This document shows positions 7,511-15,780 of a DNA stretch of 40,062 nt, piece after piece. Both the position numbers and the translations under genes were made by a program. Where the stretch lies: assembly GCA_024234635.1 (NCBI GenBank), contig JACKNX010000026.1, positions 1 through 40,062 on the forward strand, in the 5' to 3' direction. Positions within the stretch are counted from its first letter, which is position 1; the number at the start of each line of letters is the position of its first letter. Origin of the DNA: Pseudomonadales bacterium (GTDB taxonomy: Bacteria > Pseudomonadota > Gammaproteobacteria > Pseudomonadales > Azotimanducaceae). The notes beneath the pieces are model-generated. The model was not told the DNA's origin and searched no databases. It was given only the letters and a program-made list of their open reading frames with translations.

Positions 7511-9223
7511 TCAGCCTGCCAGCGGCGAGGTCACGTCGCGGTAGGACACCTTGAGCGACGTCACGACATCGACCACTGTCGGACGCCCGCTCGCCAGGGC
7601 CTCGCGCAATGCAGGTTCCAGATCTTCCGGCCTTTCCACCCGAATGCCGTGACAATGCATGGCGCGAGCGATTTCCGCATGGTCGAAGTCGTTGAACTCC
7701 GCGGCGAACGGACCGCCGCCATGCAGCACCCAGCCGAGTGCGTGGTTGTTGAAAACGACATTGACGATCGGGATGTTCTGCTCCACTGCGGTCATCATGC
7801 CATTCATCGTCATGGCAAAGCCGCCGTCGCCACAGACGGCAACTACGGCGCGATCCGGATGCACGAGTTTTGCCGCAAGCGCCGCGGGTATGCCAAAACC
7901 CATTGGCCCGGAGCCCGCAGCCTGCAGGAAACCGTTGGCACAGCGGGTCTGGTAGAAGTGGGTCATCAGGATGCGGTTCTCTCCCGCATCACAGGTAACG
8001 ATGGCATCGTCCGGTAACACGTTGCGCAACGCGGCGATGACGCGCTGCGGGAAGATGGGGACTTCCGGGCTGGCATATTCCGGGGCGGAGAAGTAGCCAT
8101 GCTGCTTGCGCAGGCCGGCGACACGCGCTTCACCCTTCTGGCGTCGTCCTGCGTCCGGGCCAAACGCCTTGCCGAGATCCCGCAAAGCCACCGCCGCGTC
8201 ACCGTGTATGACCCTGTCGGCGGGGAAGGTCCAGGATGCATTGCGCGGTTCGATGTCGATCTGCACGAACTGCTGACGCGTGGGATCGAGCAGTTCCGGA
8301 TTGGCGCGTGCGGTGTCGGAAATGCCCAGCTTGGTGCCGACCGCGAGAACAACATCCGCCTCCGCGACGGCTGCGTTGGCGGCAGCAATGCCGAAAGTGC
8401 CGAATACGCCCAGTGCGAGCGGGTGGTTTTCCCTGAACGTGCCCTTGCCCGAAGCCGTTGTGACCACGGGTGCGCCCCAGGCTTCGGCCAGTGCTTCGAG
8501 TTCGTCGAATGCCTGGCTGATGCGTACGCCGTTCCCGGCGATGATAACGGGCCGTTCCGCGCTGGACAGCAGTGTGGCGGCGGCCAGAACCTCGGCGGCA
8601 TCGGCGCTGCGCGGCGCATTCAGGTAGGGCGGGGTGCGATAGAGACGGGGTACGCTGTCCGGTCCGACATGGCCGGACAAACCACCGGACGCATAGAGTA
8701 CCGCTACGGGACCGGGCGCGCCGGTAGTGGCATGCTTGATCGCGAACTGGGTAGCCTGCACGCCGGCGGTCGGCTCGTGTGCCTCGAATACCTGCTTGGT
8801 CACGCCAGCGAAGGCCTGCCTTGCGTTCCATGTCCCCCAGCCGCCCGTGCCGGCCTGGTACGGGCCATGCAGATTGTGGGCCGGGTTGTCGCTGAAGTCG
8901 GTCAGCAGCAACATGGGTGAACTCGACAGATGTGCTTCCAGTGTGCCGATCAGGCCATTGCCAAGCACCCATGGTCCCTGGCCGATAAGCACGCCCGGTC
9001 GACCGGTGAGCCGGCCGTAGACCTCCGCCATGACGCCTCCCAGGGATTCCTCGCGTACCAGCACCGTGCGTACGGCGTTCTGGTGGTTCGACAGCGCCAT
9101 GAACAGGCGGCCGGTGTGGCCTCCGGCAATACCGAACACCATGGTGATGCCGGCTTCTTCCAGAACCTGGATCACGGCGTCCGCGGTGCGGACCTGATCG
9201 GATAACAGCAATTCGGTGCTCAT
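7511..9223 (-). CDS. thiamine-diphosphate-dependent enzyme, acetolactate-synthase-like
   Basis: The 570-residue protein has the three-domain architecture of the acetohydroxyacid synthase/pyruvate oxidase family. The N-terminal Pyr domain carries the catalytic Glu59 in VREES. A central Rossmann-like domain spans about residues 190-330. The C-terminal PP domain carries the ThDP/Mg motif GDGG (465) with the following Asn pair near 492. It is probably not the housekeeping IlvB: no small regulatory subunit gene is adjacent. Instead it lies three bases after an SDR gene and before a cupin gene, which suggests a catabolic or specialised decarboxylase or carboligase. The substrate cannot be inferred from sequence alone. 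It is probably cytoplasmic and needs Mg2+ and ThDP. Confidence 0.88.
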   Translation of the reverse strand: MSTELLLSDQVRTADAVIQVLEEAGITMVFGIAGGHTGRLFMALSNHQNAVRTVLVREESLGGVMAEVYGRLTGRPGVLIGQGPWVLGNGLIGTLEAHLSSSPMLLLTDFSDNPAHNLHGPYQAGTGGWGTWNARQAFAGVTKQVFEAHEPTAGVQATQFAIKHATTGAPGPVAVLYASGGLSGHVGPDSVPRLYRTPPYLNAPRSADAAEVLAAATLLSSAERPVIIAGNGVRISQAFDELEALAEAWGAPVVTTASGKGTFRENHPLALGVFGTFGIAAANAAVAEADVVLAVGTKLGISDTARANPELLDPTRQQFVQIDIEPRNASWTFPADRVIHGDAAVALRDLGKAFGPDAGRRQKGEARVAGLRKQHGYFSAPEYASPEVPIFPQRVIAALRNVLPDDAIVTCDAGENRILMTHFYQTRCANGFLQAAGSGPMGFGIPAALAAKLVHPDRAVVAVCGDGGFAMTMNGMMTAVEQNIPIVNVVFNNHALGWVLHGGGPFAAEFNDFDHAEIARAMHCHGIRVERPEDLEPALREALASGRPTVVDVVTSLKVSYRDVTSPLAG

Positions 9224-9226
9224 GGG

Positions 9227-10036
9227 TCAGTCGCTCCGGTTCTGGCCGCCGTCTATGGGAATCAGCGCGCCGGTGACGTAGTCGGAAAGGTCGGTGGCCA
9301 GGAACTCGATGACGCGGGCGCAGTCTTCGGGCGTGCCGAAACGACGCAGGGCTATGTCGTTGACCGCGCTGTTGCTGCTCTCCGAGCCGCCCACGAGCTG
9401 CACGATGCGGGCGGTAGCGATGATGCCGGGGGCAATGCAGTTGGCGTTGATGCCGTACGGCCCGAGCTCCTGGGCGAGGTTGCGCGTGTAATGCGCGATT
9501 GCGGCCTTCGCGGCGCCGTAGTGCGCGTAGCCCCCGCCAATGCCAGCCACCTTGCCGGCAATGGAGGCTACAGTGACGATCTTGCCGCTGCGTTGAGCCT
9601 TCATGATCGGAGCCACGGCGCTGCAGGCGTGGTACGTGCCATACAGATTCATCTTCAATACCAGGTCAAACAGATCCGGTGGCACGATGGAGGCTGCGGT
9701 TTCCCGCGGCTTGCCACGACCGCCGCCGGCGTTGGCAACAAGCACATCCACGCTGCCCCAGGTCTGGTGCACGTCGTCCACCATGGCCTGCATCGCATCG
9801 CGATCGGCGACGTCGAATTCGTACCCCATCGACTCGCCGCCCATCGCGCGGATTTCGTCCATGGTGGTGTCGCCGGTCATGGACCGGGCCTCCGCGTCGA
9901 ACTCCTGCCAGGACCTGAGGTTCAGATCCGACACCGCCACCCTGGCGCCGAGACTTGCCAGCTTGAGCGCATACGCCCGGCCCAGCCCGCGTGCGGCGCC
10001 GGTGACGATTGCCACCTTGCCATCCAGTTTGCCCAC
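9227..10036 (-). CDS. short-chain dehydrogenase/reductase (SDR)
   Basis: This is a classical SDR of 269 residues: TGAARGLG (12-19) for NAD(P) binding, VANAGGG, a catalytic Ser158 in VASIAG, and Tyr173/Lys177 in YGAAK. The start is the GTG at 10036, preceded by GGAG eight bases upstream. The longer open frame upstream is proline- and arginine-rich and unlike the family. Compared with typical SDRs there are extra residues after the second beta strand (about 40-65, between SDLNL and EIRAMGG), next to the cofactor site. An insertion in this region also occurs in the mycofactocin-linked SDR group, but nothing else here points to mycofactocin. It is the first gene of the SDR / ThDP-enzyme / cupin set, with three bases between it and the next. 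Confidence 0.9.
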   Translation of the reverse strand: MGKLDGKVAIVTGAARGLGRAYALKLASLGARVAVSDLNLRSWQEFDAEARSMTGDTTMDEIRAMGGESMGYEFDVADRDAMQAMVDDVHQTWGSVDVLVANAGGGRGKPRETAASIVPPDLFDLVLKMNLYGTYHACSAVAPIMKAQRSGKIVTVASIAGKVAGIGGGYAHYGAAKAAIAHYTRNLAQELGPYGINANCIAPGIIATARIVQLVGGSESSNSAVNDIALRRFGTPEDCARVIEFLATDLSDYVTGALIPIDGGQNRSD

Positions 10037-10122
10037 TTCCTCATCTCCGTTGTCTGCAGCGCCCGGACGATAAACCAGGCGAGGCGAATGTTCGAGTTTG
10101 CCTGTCGCGCCGGCGTCCCGCG

Positions 10123-10818
10123 TCAGAAGTCCGGGATCCCGGCCACCGGCCACAGTGCGAGCGATTTGCCCGTATCCCGGCCCGACACCGGCACGTCTTC
10201 CACGATCAGATCGATGGGCGCCGGCCAGTTGAACGGCGGCAACTGCAGGTTCAGGAAACGGTGCTGCCCCGTGAGCTTGTCCACGTTTGCCTCCTGGCGG
10301 CTGTGCGTGGTCGTCAGCAGCAGCGGTATGGCGCTGTGCCGAAGGTTGGCCAGGAAGCCGCGAATGCGGTCGTAGTCCAGGTGGACCAGACAGTCTCTGC
10401 ACAGCAGCAGGTCCGCTCGCGGCAGTGTATCGGCGACCAGATCCAGTTGAACGAACCGGCGTCCCGCCGTGCCGAAACTTGCATTGTTGGCGTCCACAAG
10501 CGCCTGCACGATGTCTGCGCCAATGTACATATCGAGGTCGAGCGTCGTATGGCGCATCCAGAACCAGTCACCGCAGGGAGCGTCCAGCAGCGTGCGTACG
10601 CGGTGTCGCTGCAGCAGGGCCGGTAGCTGCGCCCGCACGCTGGCGGTCTGCGCCAGATTGGAGCCACTGCCGGAAACCGAATCGGGATCACCCCATTTAT
10701 TGGTGGCATGTATCCACTCGAAGACCTGACGGGTGGATGACGCGGCGAACAGCCGTTTTTCATGGCGCTTGCGTGACAGCTTGCGCCACCAGGACTCCTG
10801 CCTTCGATTCGTCGACAT
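10123..10818 (-). CDS. class I SAM-dependent methyltransferase
   Basis: The 231 residues begin with a basic N-terminal segment. A conserved NKWGDPDSVSGSGSNLAQT stretch (about 40-58) and motif I, LLDAPCGDWFWM (about 78-88), follow. This layout is recurrent in a methyltransferase subfamily often found near polysaccharide genes. Acidic GADIV and LLLCRDCLVHL segments fit later Rossmann motifs. I chose the ATG at 10818 (MSTNRR); the frame is open to 10914 but the extra residues look non-coding. The ribosome-binding site is not decisive. It lies 86 bp upstream of the SDR gene on the same strand, but a functional link is not evident. The substrate is unknown. Confidence 0.75.
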   Translation of the reverse strand: MSTNRRQESWWRKLSRKRHEKRLFAASSTRQVFEWIHATNKWGDPDSVSGSGSNLAQTASVRAQLPALLQRHRVRTLLDAPCGDWFWMRHTTLDLDMYIGADIVQALVDANNASFGTAGRRFVQLDLVADTLPRADLLLCRDCLVHLDYDRIRGFLANLRHSAIPLLLTTTHSRQEANVDKLTGQHRFLNLQLPPFNWPAPIDLIVEDVPVSGRDTGKSLALWPVAGIPDF

Positions 10819-10940
10819 CCTGCTCGCCACGATCCCGGTTGTGGCTGGCAAGCATAACCCGCACTGCATGCCGTGGGGCGGCGACCCGGTGACCGGATTC
10901 GGGAATAATGCCACGCAGGAAAGGGTTGCCGGTGTGAGGG

Positions 10941-11939
10941 ATGGGGAGACTACTCGACGAACTGCGCGTGATCTGGCCGGGGCTGCTGGTAAGCCTGATC
11001 GTGGCTGCCGCGGCCAGCTTCCTATCGGAACACTACAACGCGCCCCTCATGCTGTTTGCCCTGCTGCTTGGCATGGCCATCAATTTCCTGGGTGAACACC
11101 CGACGTGCGCGCCGGGCATCGCCTTCGCCTCCCGGACGGTGCTGAGGATTGGCGTTGCCCTGCTCGGACTTCGCATCACGCTGTCACAGATCGCGGAGCT
11201 GGGCTGGCAGCCGGTGGTGCTGGTCGTGGTTGCGGTTGTCAGCACCGTCGCCTTCAGCATGGCGGCGGCGAAAGCGATGGGTTTCAACAAGCTGTTCGGC
11301 CTGCTCACCGGTGGCGCGACGGCGATCTGCGGAGCGTCCGCGGCCCTTGCGCTGTCCGCAGCGCTGCCGGCACATCCGGAGAAAGAGCGCGCTACGCTGT
11401 TTACCGTCATTGGTGTGTCCACGCTGTCCACCGTGGCGATGATTCTCTATCCGATGGTGGTGCAGGCGTTTGCCCTGGACGCCAGCCGGGCTGGCATGTT
11501 TCTCGGCGGCACCATCCACGATGTGGCCCAGGTTGTGGGGGCAGGCTACGGCATGTCGCACGAAACCGGCGACACCGCCACGGTCGTCAAGCTCATGCGC
11601 GTGGCGATGCTGGTGCCGGTGATCGTGGTCGCCGCCCTGTTTGGCCGCGCCAGCAGCGGCGGCGCGAATGGCGCCGCGCGACCACCGCTGTTACCGGGTT
11701 TTGCGGTCGCCTTTCTTGGCCTTGTGCTGCTCAACAGCGTGGGCTGGATACCGCCCGTCGTTCAGTCGGGCGGCAATCATGTGTCCCTGTGGTGTCTGGC
11801 CACCGCCATCGGCGCCATCGGCGTCAAGACCCAGCTCAGGGAACTCGTGGACGTTGGCATCCGACCGGTATTGCTGATGGTGAGTGAGACGGTGTTCCTC
11901 GCCGTGCTGGTGCTGCTGATTCTCTATCTGGAAACGTGA
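10941..11939 (+). CDS. yeiH: YeiH/UPF0324 family membrane protein, putative sulfate exporter
   Basis: The 332-residue protein has about ten hydrophobic segments and two family signatures: GGATAICGASAALALS (near 125-140) and GGTIHDVAQVVGAGYG (near 190-205). Length and signatures match the YeiH family of inner-membrane proteins, whose exporter role is largely predicted. Unlike many relatives, no LysR regulator is adjacent. The ATG at 10941 has a GAGG almost touching it, so the exact start is uncertain. The gene is convergent with the methyltransferase at 11968. Confidence 0.9.
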   Translation: MGRLLDELRVIWPGLLVSLIVAAAASFLSEHYNAPLMLFALLLGMAINFLGEHPTCAPGIAFASRTVLRIGVALLGLRITLSQIAELGWQPVVLVVVAVVSTVAFSMAAAKAMGFNKLFGLLTGGATAICGASAALALSAALPAHPEKERATLFTVIGVSTLSTVAMILYPMVVQAFALDASRAGMFLGGTIHDVAQVVGAGYGMSHETGDTATVVKLMRVAMLVPVIVVAALFGRASSGGANGAARPPLLPGFAVAFLGLVLLNSVGWIPPVVQSGGNHVSLWCLATAIGAIGVKTQLRELVDVGIRPVLLMVSETVFLAVLVLLILYLET

Positions 11940-11967
11940 GCCGTTGGCACGACAGCCGCTGACGCGC

Positions 11968-12753
11968 TCAGACCTCGTTGGTTTCGGTGGCGCGCTGAAA
12001 GACGAAGAACGCATAACCGTAGTGTGTCGGCCAGCGTTCGTAGAGGTCGGTTTCAGCCTGGCAGTCGTCCAGTGTGGCCTGCGCCCGCGGGCTGTCAGGA
12101 AACCGCTCGCGCAATGCCTGGATGCGCGCGCGTAGCGGGGTGTAGTAGGCGTCCCACCAGGCTGCCTGCGGCATGACAAAATTTCCCACGCACCGATAAC
12201 CTGCCTCCTCGGCCATGCCCAGGCAACGGGGGATGGTGGTCATGGCCGGGTACTCCGTCCAGAATTGCGTGACTTCCTGCGGTCGGTCGTCGCGCAGCCA
12301 GACCAGTTCACTGAGTACCAGCGTGCCGGCCGGGGTGAGCAGGTGTCGCCAGGCGCGCAGGGCTTCGCCGAAGCCCATGATGTACACCGCGGCCTCGCAC
12401 CACAGCAGATCGAAGTTGCCCGACTCGAAGGGCAACGCCCGCATGTCCGCTTGGTACGCCTGTACCTGCCCGGATACTGCTTCCTGACGTGCACGTGCTC
12501 GCAGGTCTTCCAGGTAGGGGAGGTGGGCATCCACGGCAGTGATCCGAGCGTCCGGGATTGCTCTGGCCAGCACCAGGGTCTGCGCGCCAGGACCGCAGCC
12601 GATGTCCAGCACACGTGGCGATGGTGGCAGCGAAGGCACCAGCGACAGTGCGCGGAGGGTCCACTCGTCGCCACCGGGTGCCTCACGGGGCAGATCGGTG
12701 TGCGCGGCGAAAAAAATGGCGTGCGGGTCGTCGTGGGTCTCTGCGGTGGACAT
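11968..12753 (-). CDS. class I SAM-dependent methyltransferase
   Basis: The 261 residues contain motif I VLDIGCGPGAQTLVLAR (DIGCGPG at 50-56), the acidic residue of motif II (AVDAHLPYLEDL) and a motif IV region FDLLWCEAAVYIMGF. This is the typical cytoplasmic methyltransferase fold that acts on small molecules. The C-terminal third is rich in Trp and Tyr. It is transcribed after thpR on the minus strand with an 18-bp gap, so thpR, this gene and possibly the upstream oxygenase fusion may form one unit. The substrate is not identifiable. Confidence 0.85.
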   Translation of the reverse strand: MSTAETHDDPHAIFFAAHTDLPREAPGGDEWTLRALSLVPSLPPSPRVLDIGCGPGAQTLVLARAIPDARITAVDAHLPYLEDLRARARQEAVSGQVQAYQADMRALPFESGNFDLLWCEAAVYIMGFGEALRAWRHLLTPAGTLVLSELVWLRDDRPQEVTQFWTEYPAMTTIPRCLGMAEEAGYRCVGNFVMPQAAWWDAYYTPLRARIQALRERFPDSPRAQATLDDCQAETDLYERWPTHYGYAFFVFQRATETNEV

Positions 12754-12771
12754 GCTTCTCCGGTTCGGTAG

Positions 12772-13278
12772 TCAATGCCATACGGCAAGCGGGTCGTAAT
12801 GTACCCCGTGATCGGTACTGCGTGATTGATAGAGCGTGAAGCCGTTGAAGACGGCCTCGATGCGGGGGTTGCCTGGCAGGTCGTCCGGCAGGCCATGGCA
12901 CGAGCGGTACAGCGTGACGTGGGGGCGCCATGCGCGATCGTCCAGCGGCAGTGCCTGCGCCAGCGCGGTTGCCCTCAGGGCCTGGGCGAGGCGGAGCGCG
13001 GGCGTCGGTACGTCGCGCGCGCCCAACCAGAGGACGCGAGGCTTACGCCAGTAGCCGACCTCATCCAGCACCAGCGAGAAGGGCCGGCATGGGATGCGGT
13101 CCGCGGCGTTGCGTAATGCCGTCAGGCGATCGGGTGCCACCTGGCCGAGAAACAGCAGTGTCAGGTGCAGGTTGGCGGTAGGCACCCGTTTGCCGGTGAC
13201 GCCCGTCAGCGCATTGCGCCAGGTGTCGATGGCGCGGCGGGTTGCCGGATCGGGGTCGAGACCGAAGAACAGCCGCAC
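12772..13278 (-). CDS. thpR: RNA 2',3'-cyclic phosphodiesterase (2H phosphoesterase)
   Basis: The 168-residue protein has the two HxTx motifs that define the 2H phosphoesterase fold: HLTL at 38-41 (in LHLTLLFLG) and HVTL at 120-123 (in RPHVTLYR). It starts with the typical MRLFFGL strand. Length and motifs match ThpR (formerly LigT), which hydrolyses 2',3'-cyclic phosphate RNA ends and can ligate tRNA halves in vitro. It lies six bases after the oxygenase fusion gene, suggesting co-transcription by proximity rather than shared function. Confidence 0.92.
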   Translation of the reverse strand: MRLFFGLDPDPATRRAIDTWRNALTGVTGKRVPTANLHLTLLFLGQVAPDRLTALRNAADRIPCRPFSLVLDEVGYWRKPRVLWLGARDVPTPALRLAQALRATALAQALPLDDRAWRPHVTLYRSCHGLPDDLPGNPRIEAVFNGFTLYQSRSTDHGVHYDPLAVWH

Positions 13279-13284
13279 GTCCCG

Positions 13285-14424
13285 TCAACCGCCGTCATTG
13301 CCGGTATGGTCCGAGCGGTATGCGCCGATGCCTTCCGCGAGGTAGGGGTTGTTGCGTTCCCGCTGCACCGCGGCCGCATCGTCGTACAGGAAGGGGAGGA
13401 ATACGTAGCGTCGTCCGCGACGTATGGGATGCACCATATGCAATATCGAACAGGAGAACACCACGGCGCCCCCGGTTTCAGTCCGATACGTGCGCGGCCC
13501 GTACTCCGGAAAACCGATCTCGCAGCCGTCATAGTCCTCGTTCAGGTTCACGCTCAGGGCAAATCGGCGATGTGCAGTTCCGTGCGTCGTATTGTCACGG
13601 TGCGGACGGAAGTGACCGCCGTGCTCGGTGGAATAGCAGGCAACGATATAGCGTTCCATGCGAGTCGCGGTGAACTGGAACGCTTTGCGGATCTCCGGTA
13701 CCACCCGCCGGCTCACGCGTGCCTTGAGCGCGCCGATGAGTCGTTCGTCCTCGATGTCCATATCCCTGCGCAGCTTGTGGCTGGCATCCATGGCGCTGAC
13801 GGTAAGGCCGTTCTCCTCCCGCATGAAGCCGGAAGGTACGCCGCCACGACTCTCGTACAGCTCGATCAGGTGTCGGCAGAGTTCCGGCTCGAACACCCGC
13901 GGCAGCAGGAGGATTGGCGCCGGCACTTCCCTTCCGGCGTGCTGGCCCGCGGGCGGTGCCCGTTCCAGCATGGTGATGAGCTCACCCACGTCACCGCCAT
14001 CGTCGCGGAACGCGATGCTGGCGACCAGGCGCATGGACGGGTCCAGCACCAGCCATTGCCGTCGATAGCCGGCGTCGATACCGGTTGCATCGGTGGGGCA
14101 GGCGCCGTAGAGGCGGCTGATGAGCAGATCGTCATCGAGAAAGTAGCGATAGCCGGGGTAACGCTCCCGGAGTCGCCCTTCCGTGCCGTCCCGTGGATCG
14201 GCGCTGACGCCAAAAAAGGAAGCACGGTCATCATCGAACAGATCGGTGCGCGCGAGCATGGCCCGCAGCCGCATGTCCGTCCCGGCATCAGTGGCGCTGG
14301 CAAAGAAGCACAGCACCAGATAGCGGCCACCTGTGGTGTCGAAGGCGTAACGTGGGTTGGTCAGGCCCCGCTGATGGAACCAGGGTGCTGGATCGCCGGG
14401 TGCAAGGCGTGCGTAGTCGGCCAT
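13285..14424 (-). CDS. thioredoxin-fold (peroxiredoxin-like) / 2OG-Fe(II) oxygenase fusion
   Basis: Two domains are joined in 379 residues. Residues 1-160 resemble the peroxiredoxin/AhpC fold: LAPGDPAPWF, then YLVLCFFASATDAG, SFFGVSADP and QWLVLDPSMRLV. The peroxidatic Cys expected in the FxxxCP-type active site is absent; Cys39 lies earlier in the strand. Residues 165-370 are a prolyl-4-hydroxylase-type domain with the iron ligands His275 and Asp277 (HRD) and His329, plus an Arg near 338-339 for 2-oxoglutarate (GRRYVF). The N-terminal domain therefore looks catalytically inactive as a peroxiredoxin and may serve binding or structure. The enzyme should hydroxylate a protein or small molecule; the substrate is unknown. 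It has no signal peptide and is encoded just upstream of thpR. Confidence 0.85.
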   Translation of the reverse strand: MADYARLAPGDPAPWFHQRGLTNPRYAFDTTGGRYLVLCFFASATDAGTDMRLRAMLARTDLFDDDRASFFGVSADPRDGTEGRLRERYPGYRYFLDDDLLISRLYGACPTDATGIDAGYRRQWLVLDPSMRLVASIAFRDDGGDVGELITMLERAPPAGQHAGREVPAPILLLPRVFEPELCRHLIELYESRGGVPSGFMREENGLTVSAMDASHKLRRDMDIEDERLIGALKARVSRRVVPEIRKAFQFTATRMERYIVACYSTEHGGHFRPHRDNTTHGTAHRRFALSVNLNEDYDGCEIGFPEYGPRTYRTETGGAVVFSCSILHMVHPIRRGRRYVFLPFLYDDAAAVQRERNNPYLAEGIGAYRSDHTGNDGG

Positions 14425-14504
14425 GAAGTTGTATCACCGTCGTGCTGCGCGCATTTTAGCCGGGAGTACCTTTCCCCGGGCTACAGGCGGGTTGGCAGGA
14501 TTCC

Positions 14505-14535
14505 GAAAAAGTCCATCCTGGACTTGTTTCAGCAG
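14505..14535 (-). repeat. second copy of the 31-bp intergenic repeat end
   Basis: These 31 bases are identical to the reverse complement of 4172-4202. The copy is bracketed by TGGCAGG (about 14493-14499) and CCTGCCA (14536-14542), making a larger inverted structure in the 190-bp gap between two divergent genes. It appears to be a short or decayed form of the composite element near 4017-4206. Confidence 0.7.
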
Positions 14536-14556
14536 CCTGCCAGGTGAGCGTGGTCG

Positions 14557-14588
14557 GTTGCCGGCATTCCGGGGCAACGGCCTATAAT
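14557..14588 (+). promoter_or_regulatory. candidate promoter with inverted repeat upstream of the epoxide hydrolase gene
   Basis: A perfect -10 TATAAT lies at 14583-14588, 27 bases before the ATG. TTGCCG at 14558-14563 could be the -35, but the 19-base spacing is long. An inverted repeat GTTGCC (14557-14562) / GGCAAC (14573-14578) overlaps the -35 and spacer, where a repressor would act. No regulator gene is adjacent. Confidence 0.4.
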
Positions 14589-14615
14589 CGGCTGGCCCAA
14601 ACCGGATCCAACACC

Positions 14616-15773
14616 ATGTCTGACGCCATCCGCCCGTTTCGCATTGCCATTGCCGACGCAGAACTCGACGATCTCCGGCAGCGTTTGCGGGACGTCCGCT
14701 GGCCGGATCGGGAAACCCCGGATGACTGGAGCCAGGGCGTACCGTTGGCGTACGCGCGGGAGTTCTGTACCTATTGGCGGGAGGGCTACGACTGGCGGGC
14801 CCGGGAAGCACGGCTGAACGCGTTCCCGCAGTTCGTGACGACCATCGATGGCCTGGATGTGCACTTCATTCACGCCCGAAGTCCGCATGATACGGCCCGA
14901 CCGATCGTCATCACCCATGGCTGGCCGGGCTCTGTGGTGGAGTTTGTCAAGGCGATCCAGCCGCTGACGCACCCGGAGGCGCATGGCGGCAGCGCGCGGG
15001 ATGCCTTTCACGTGGTCTGCCCGTCGCTGCCGGGTTACGGTTTTTCAGGTAAGCCGACGGCGCCGGGGTGGGGCGTGGATCGCATCGCCGCGGCATGGAA
15101 TACATTGATGCTGCGATTGGGTTATCCACGCTATTTTGCGCAGGGAGGGGACTGGGGCTCCGCCGTGACCACCGCCATCGGTATCCAGAATCTCGGTGCC
15201 TGCGCGGGCATTCACGTCAACATGCCAAATGCCCGCGCCACCCGCGAAGCACTGAAGAATCCGACGCCGGAAGATGCACGTGCGCTGGCCCGGGCGAAGG
15301 AATACCAGGATTGGGACTCCGGCTATTCGAAGCAGCAGAGTACGCGGCCGCAGTCGCTTGGCTACGGGCTCGCGGATTCGCCGGCTGGCCAGGCGATGTG
15401 GGTGCTGGAGAAGTTCTGGAAGTGGATGGACTGCAACGGCCAGCCGGAGAACGTGCTCAGCCGTGACGAGCTGCTCGACAACATCATGCTGTACTGGCTG
15501 ACCAACAGCGGCGCCTCGTCCGCGCGGCTGTACTGGGAGAGCTTCGGCCGTGCCTTCGGCGCCGGCCAGGAAAACACCGTGAAGCTGCCTGCTGGCTGCA
15601 GTCTGTTTCCTGCCGAGATCGTGCCCACGCCACGCAGTTGGGCGCAGACCCGGTACACCAATCTGGTGTACTGGAACGAAGTGGCCCGTGGCGGGCACTT
15701 CGCGGCGTTCGAACAGCCGGACCTGTTCGTTGCCGAATTGCGGGCGTGTTTCGCCGTCATCGATCCCCGCTGA
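14616..15773 (+). CDS. epoxide hydrolase (alpha/beta hydrolase with EHN domain)
   Basis: The 385-residue enzyme has the N-terminal epoxide-hydrolase domain (IRPFRIAIADAELDDLRQRL at the start, then RWPD) and an alpha/beta-hydrolase core. The oxyanion motif HGWPGS is at 101-106, the nucleophile is Asp179 in GGDWGS and the catalytic His is His361 in RGGHFAAFEQP. This matches microsomal-type epoxide hydrolases, which open epoxides to diols. The ATG at 14616 places the EHN domain at the N-terminus; the frame is open to 14544 without support. No signal peptide is seen. The MFS pump gene follows seven bases after the stop, suggesting joint detoxification and export of a reactive or toxic compound. 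Confidence 0.93.
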   Translation: MSDAIRPFRIAIADAELDDLRQRLRDVRWPDRETPDDWSQGVPLAYAREFCTYWREGYDWRAREARLNAFPQFVTTIDGLDVHFIHARSPHDTARPIVITHGWPGSVVEFVKAIQPLTHPEAHGGSARDAFHVVCPSLPGYGFSGKPTAPGWGVDRIAAAWNTLMLRLGYPRYFAQGGDWGSAVTTAIGIQNLGACAGIHVNMPNARATREALKNPTPEDARALARAKEYQDWDSGYSKQQSTRPQSLGYGLADSPAGQAMWVLEKFWKWMDCNGQPENVLSRDELLDNIMLYWLTNSGASSARLYWESFGRAFGAGQENTVKLPAGCSLFPAEIVPTPRSWAQTRYTNLVYWNEVARGGHFAAFEQPDLFVAELRACFAVIDPR

Positions 15774-15780
15774 GCCGCGC

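Noticed and set aside
10037..10402. A longer N-terminus for the SDR
   Set aside because: The extra 122 residues are Pro/Arg/His-rich and overlap the methyltransferase gene; the GTG at 10036 has a good ribosome-binding site and fits the SDR family length.
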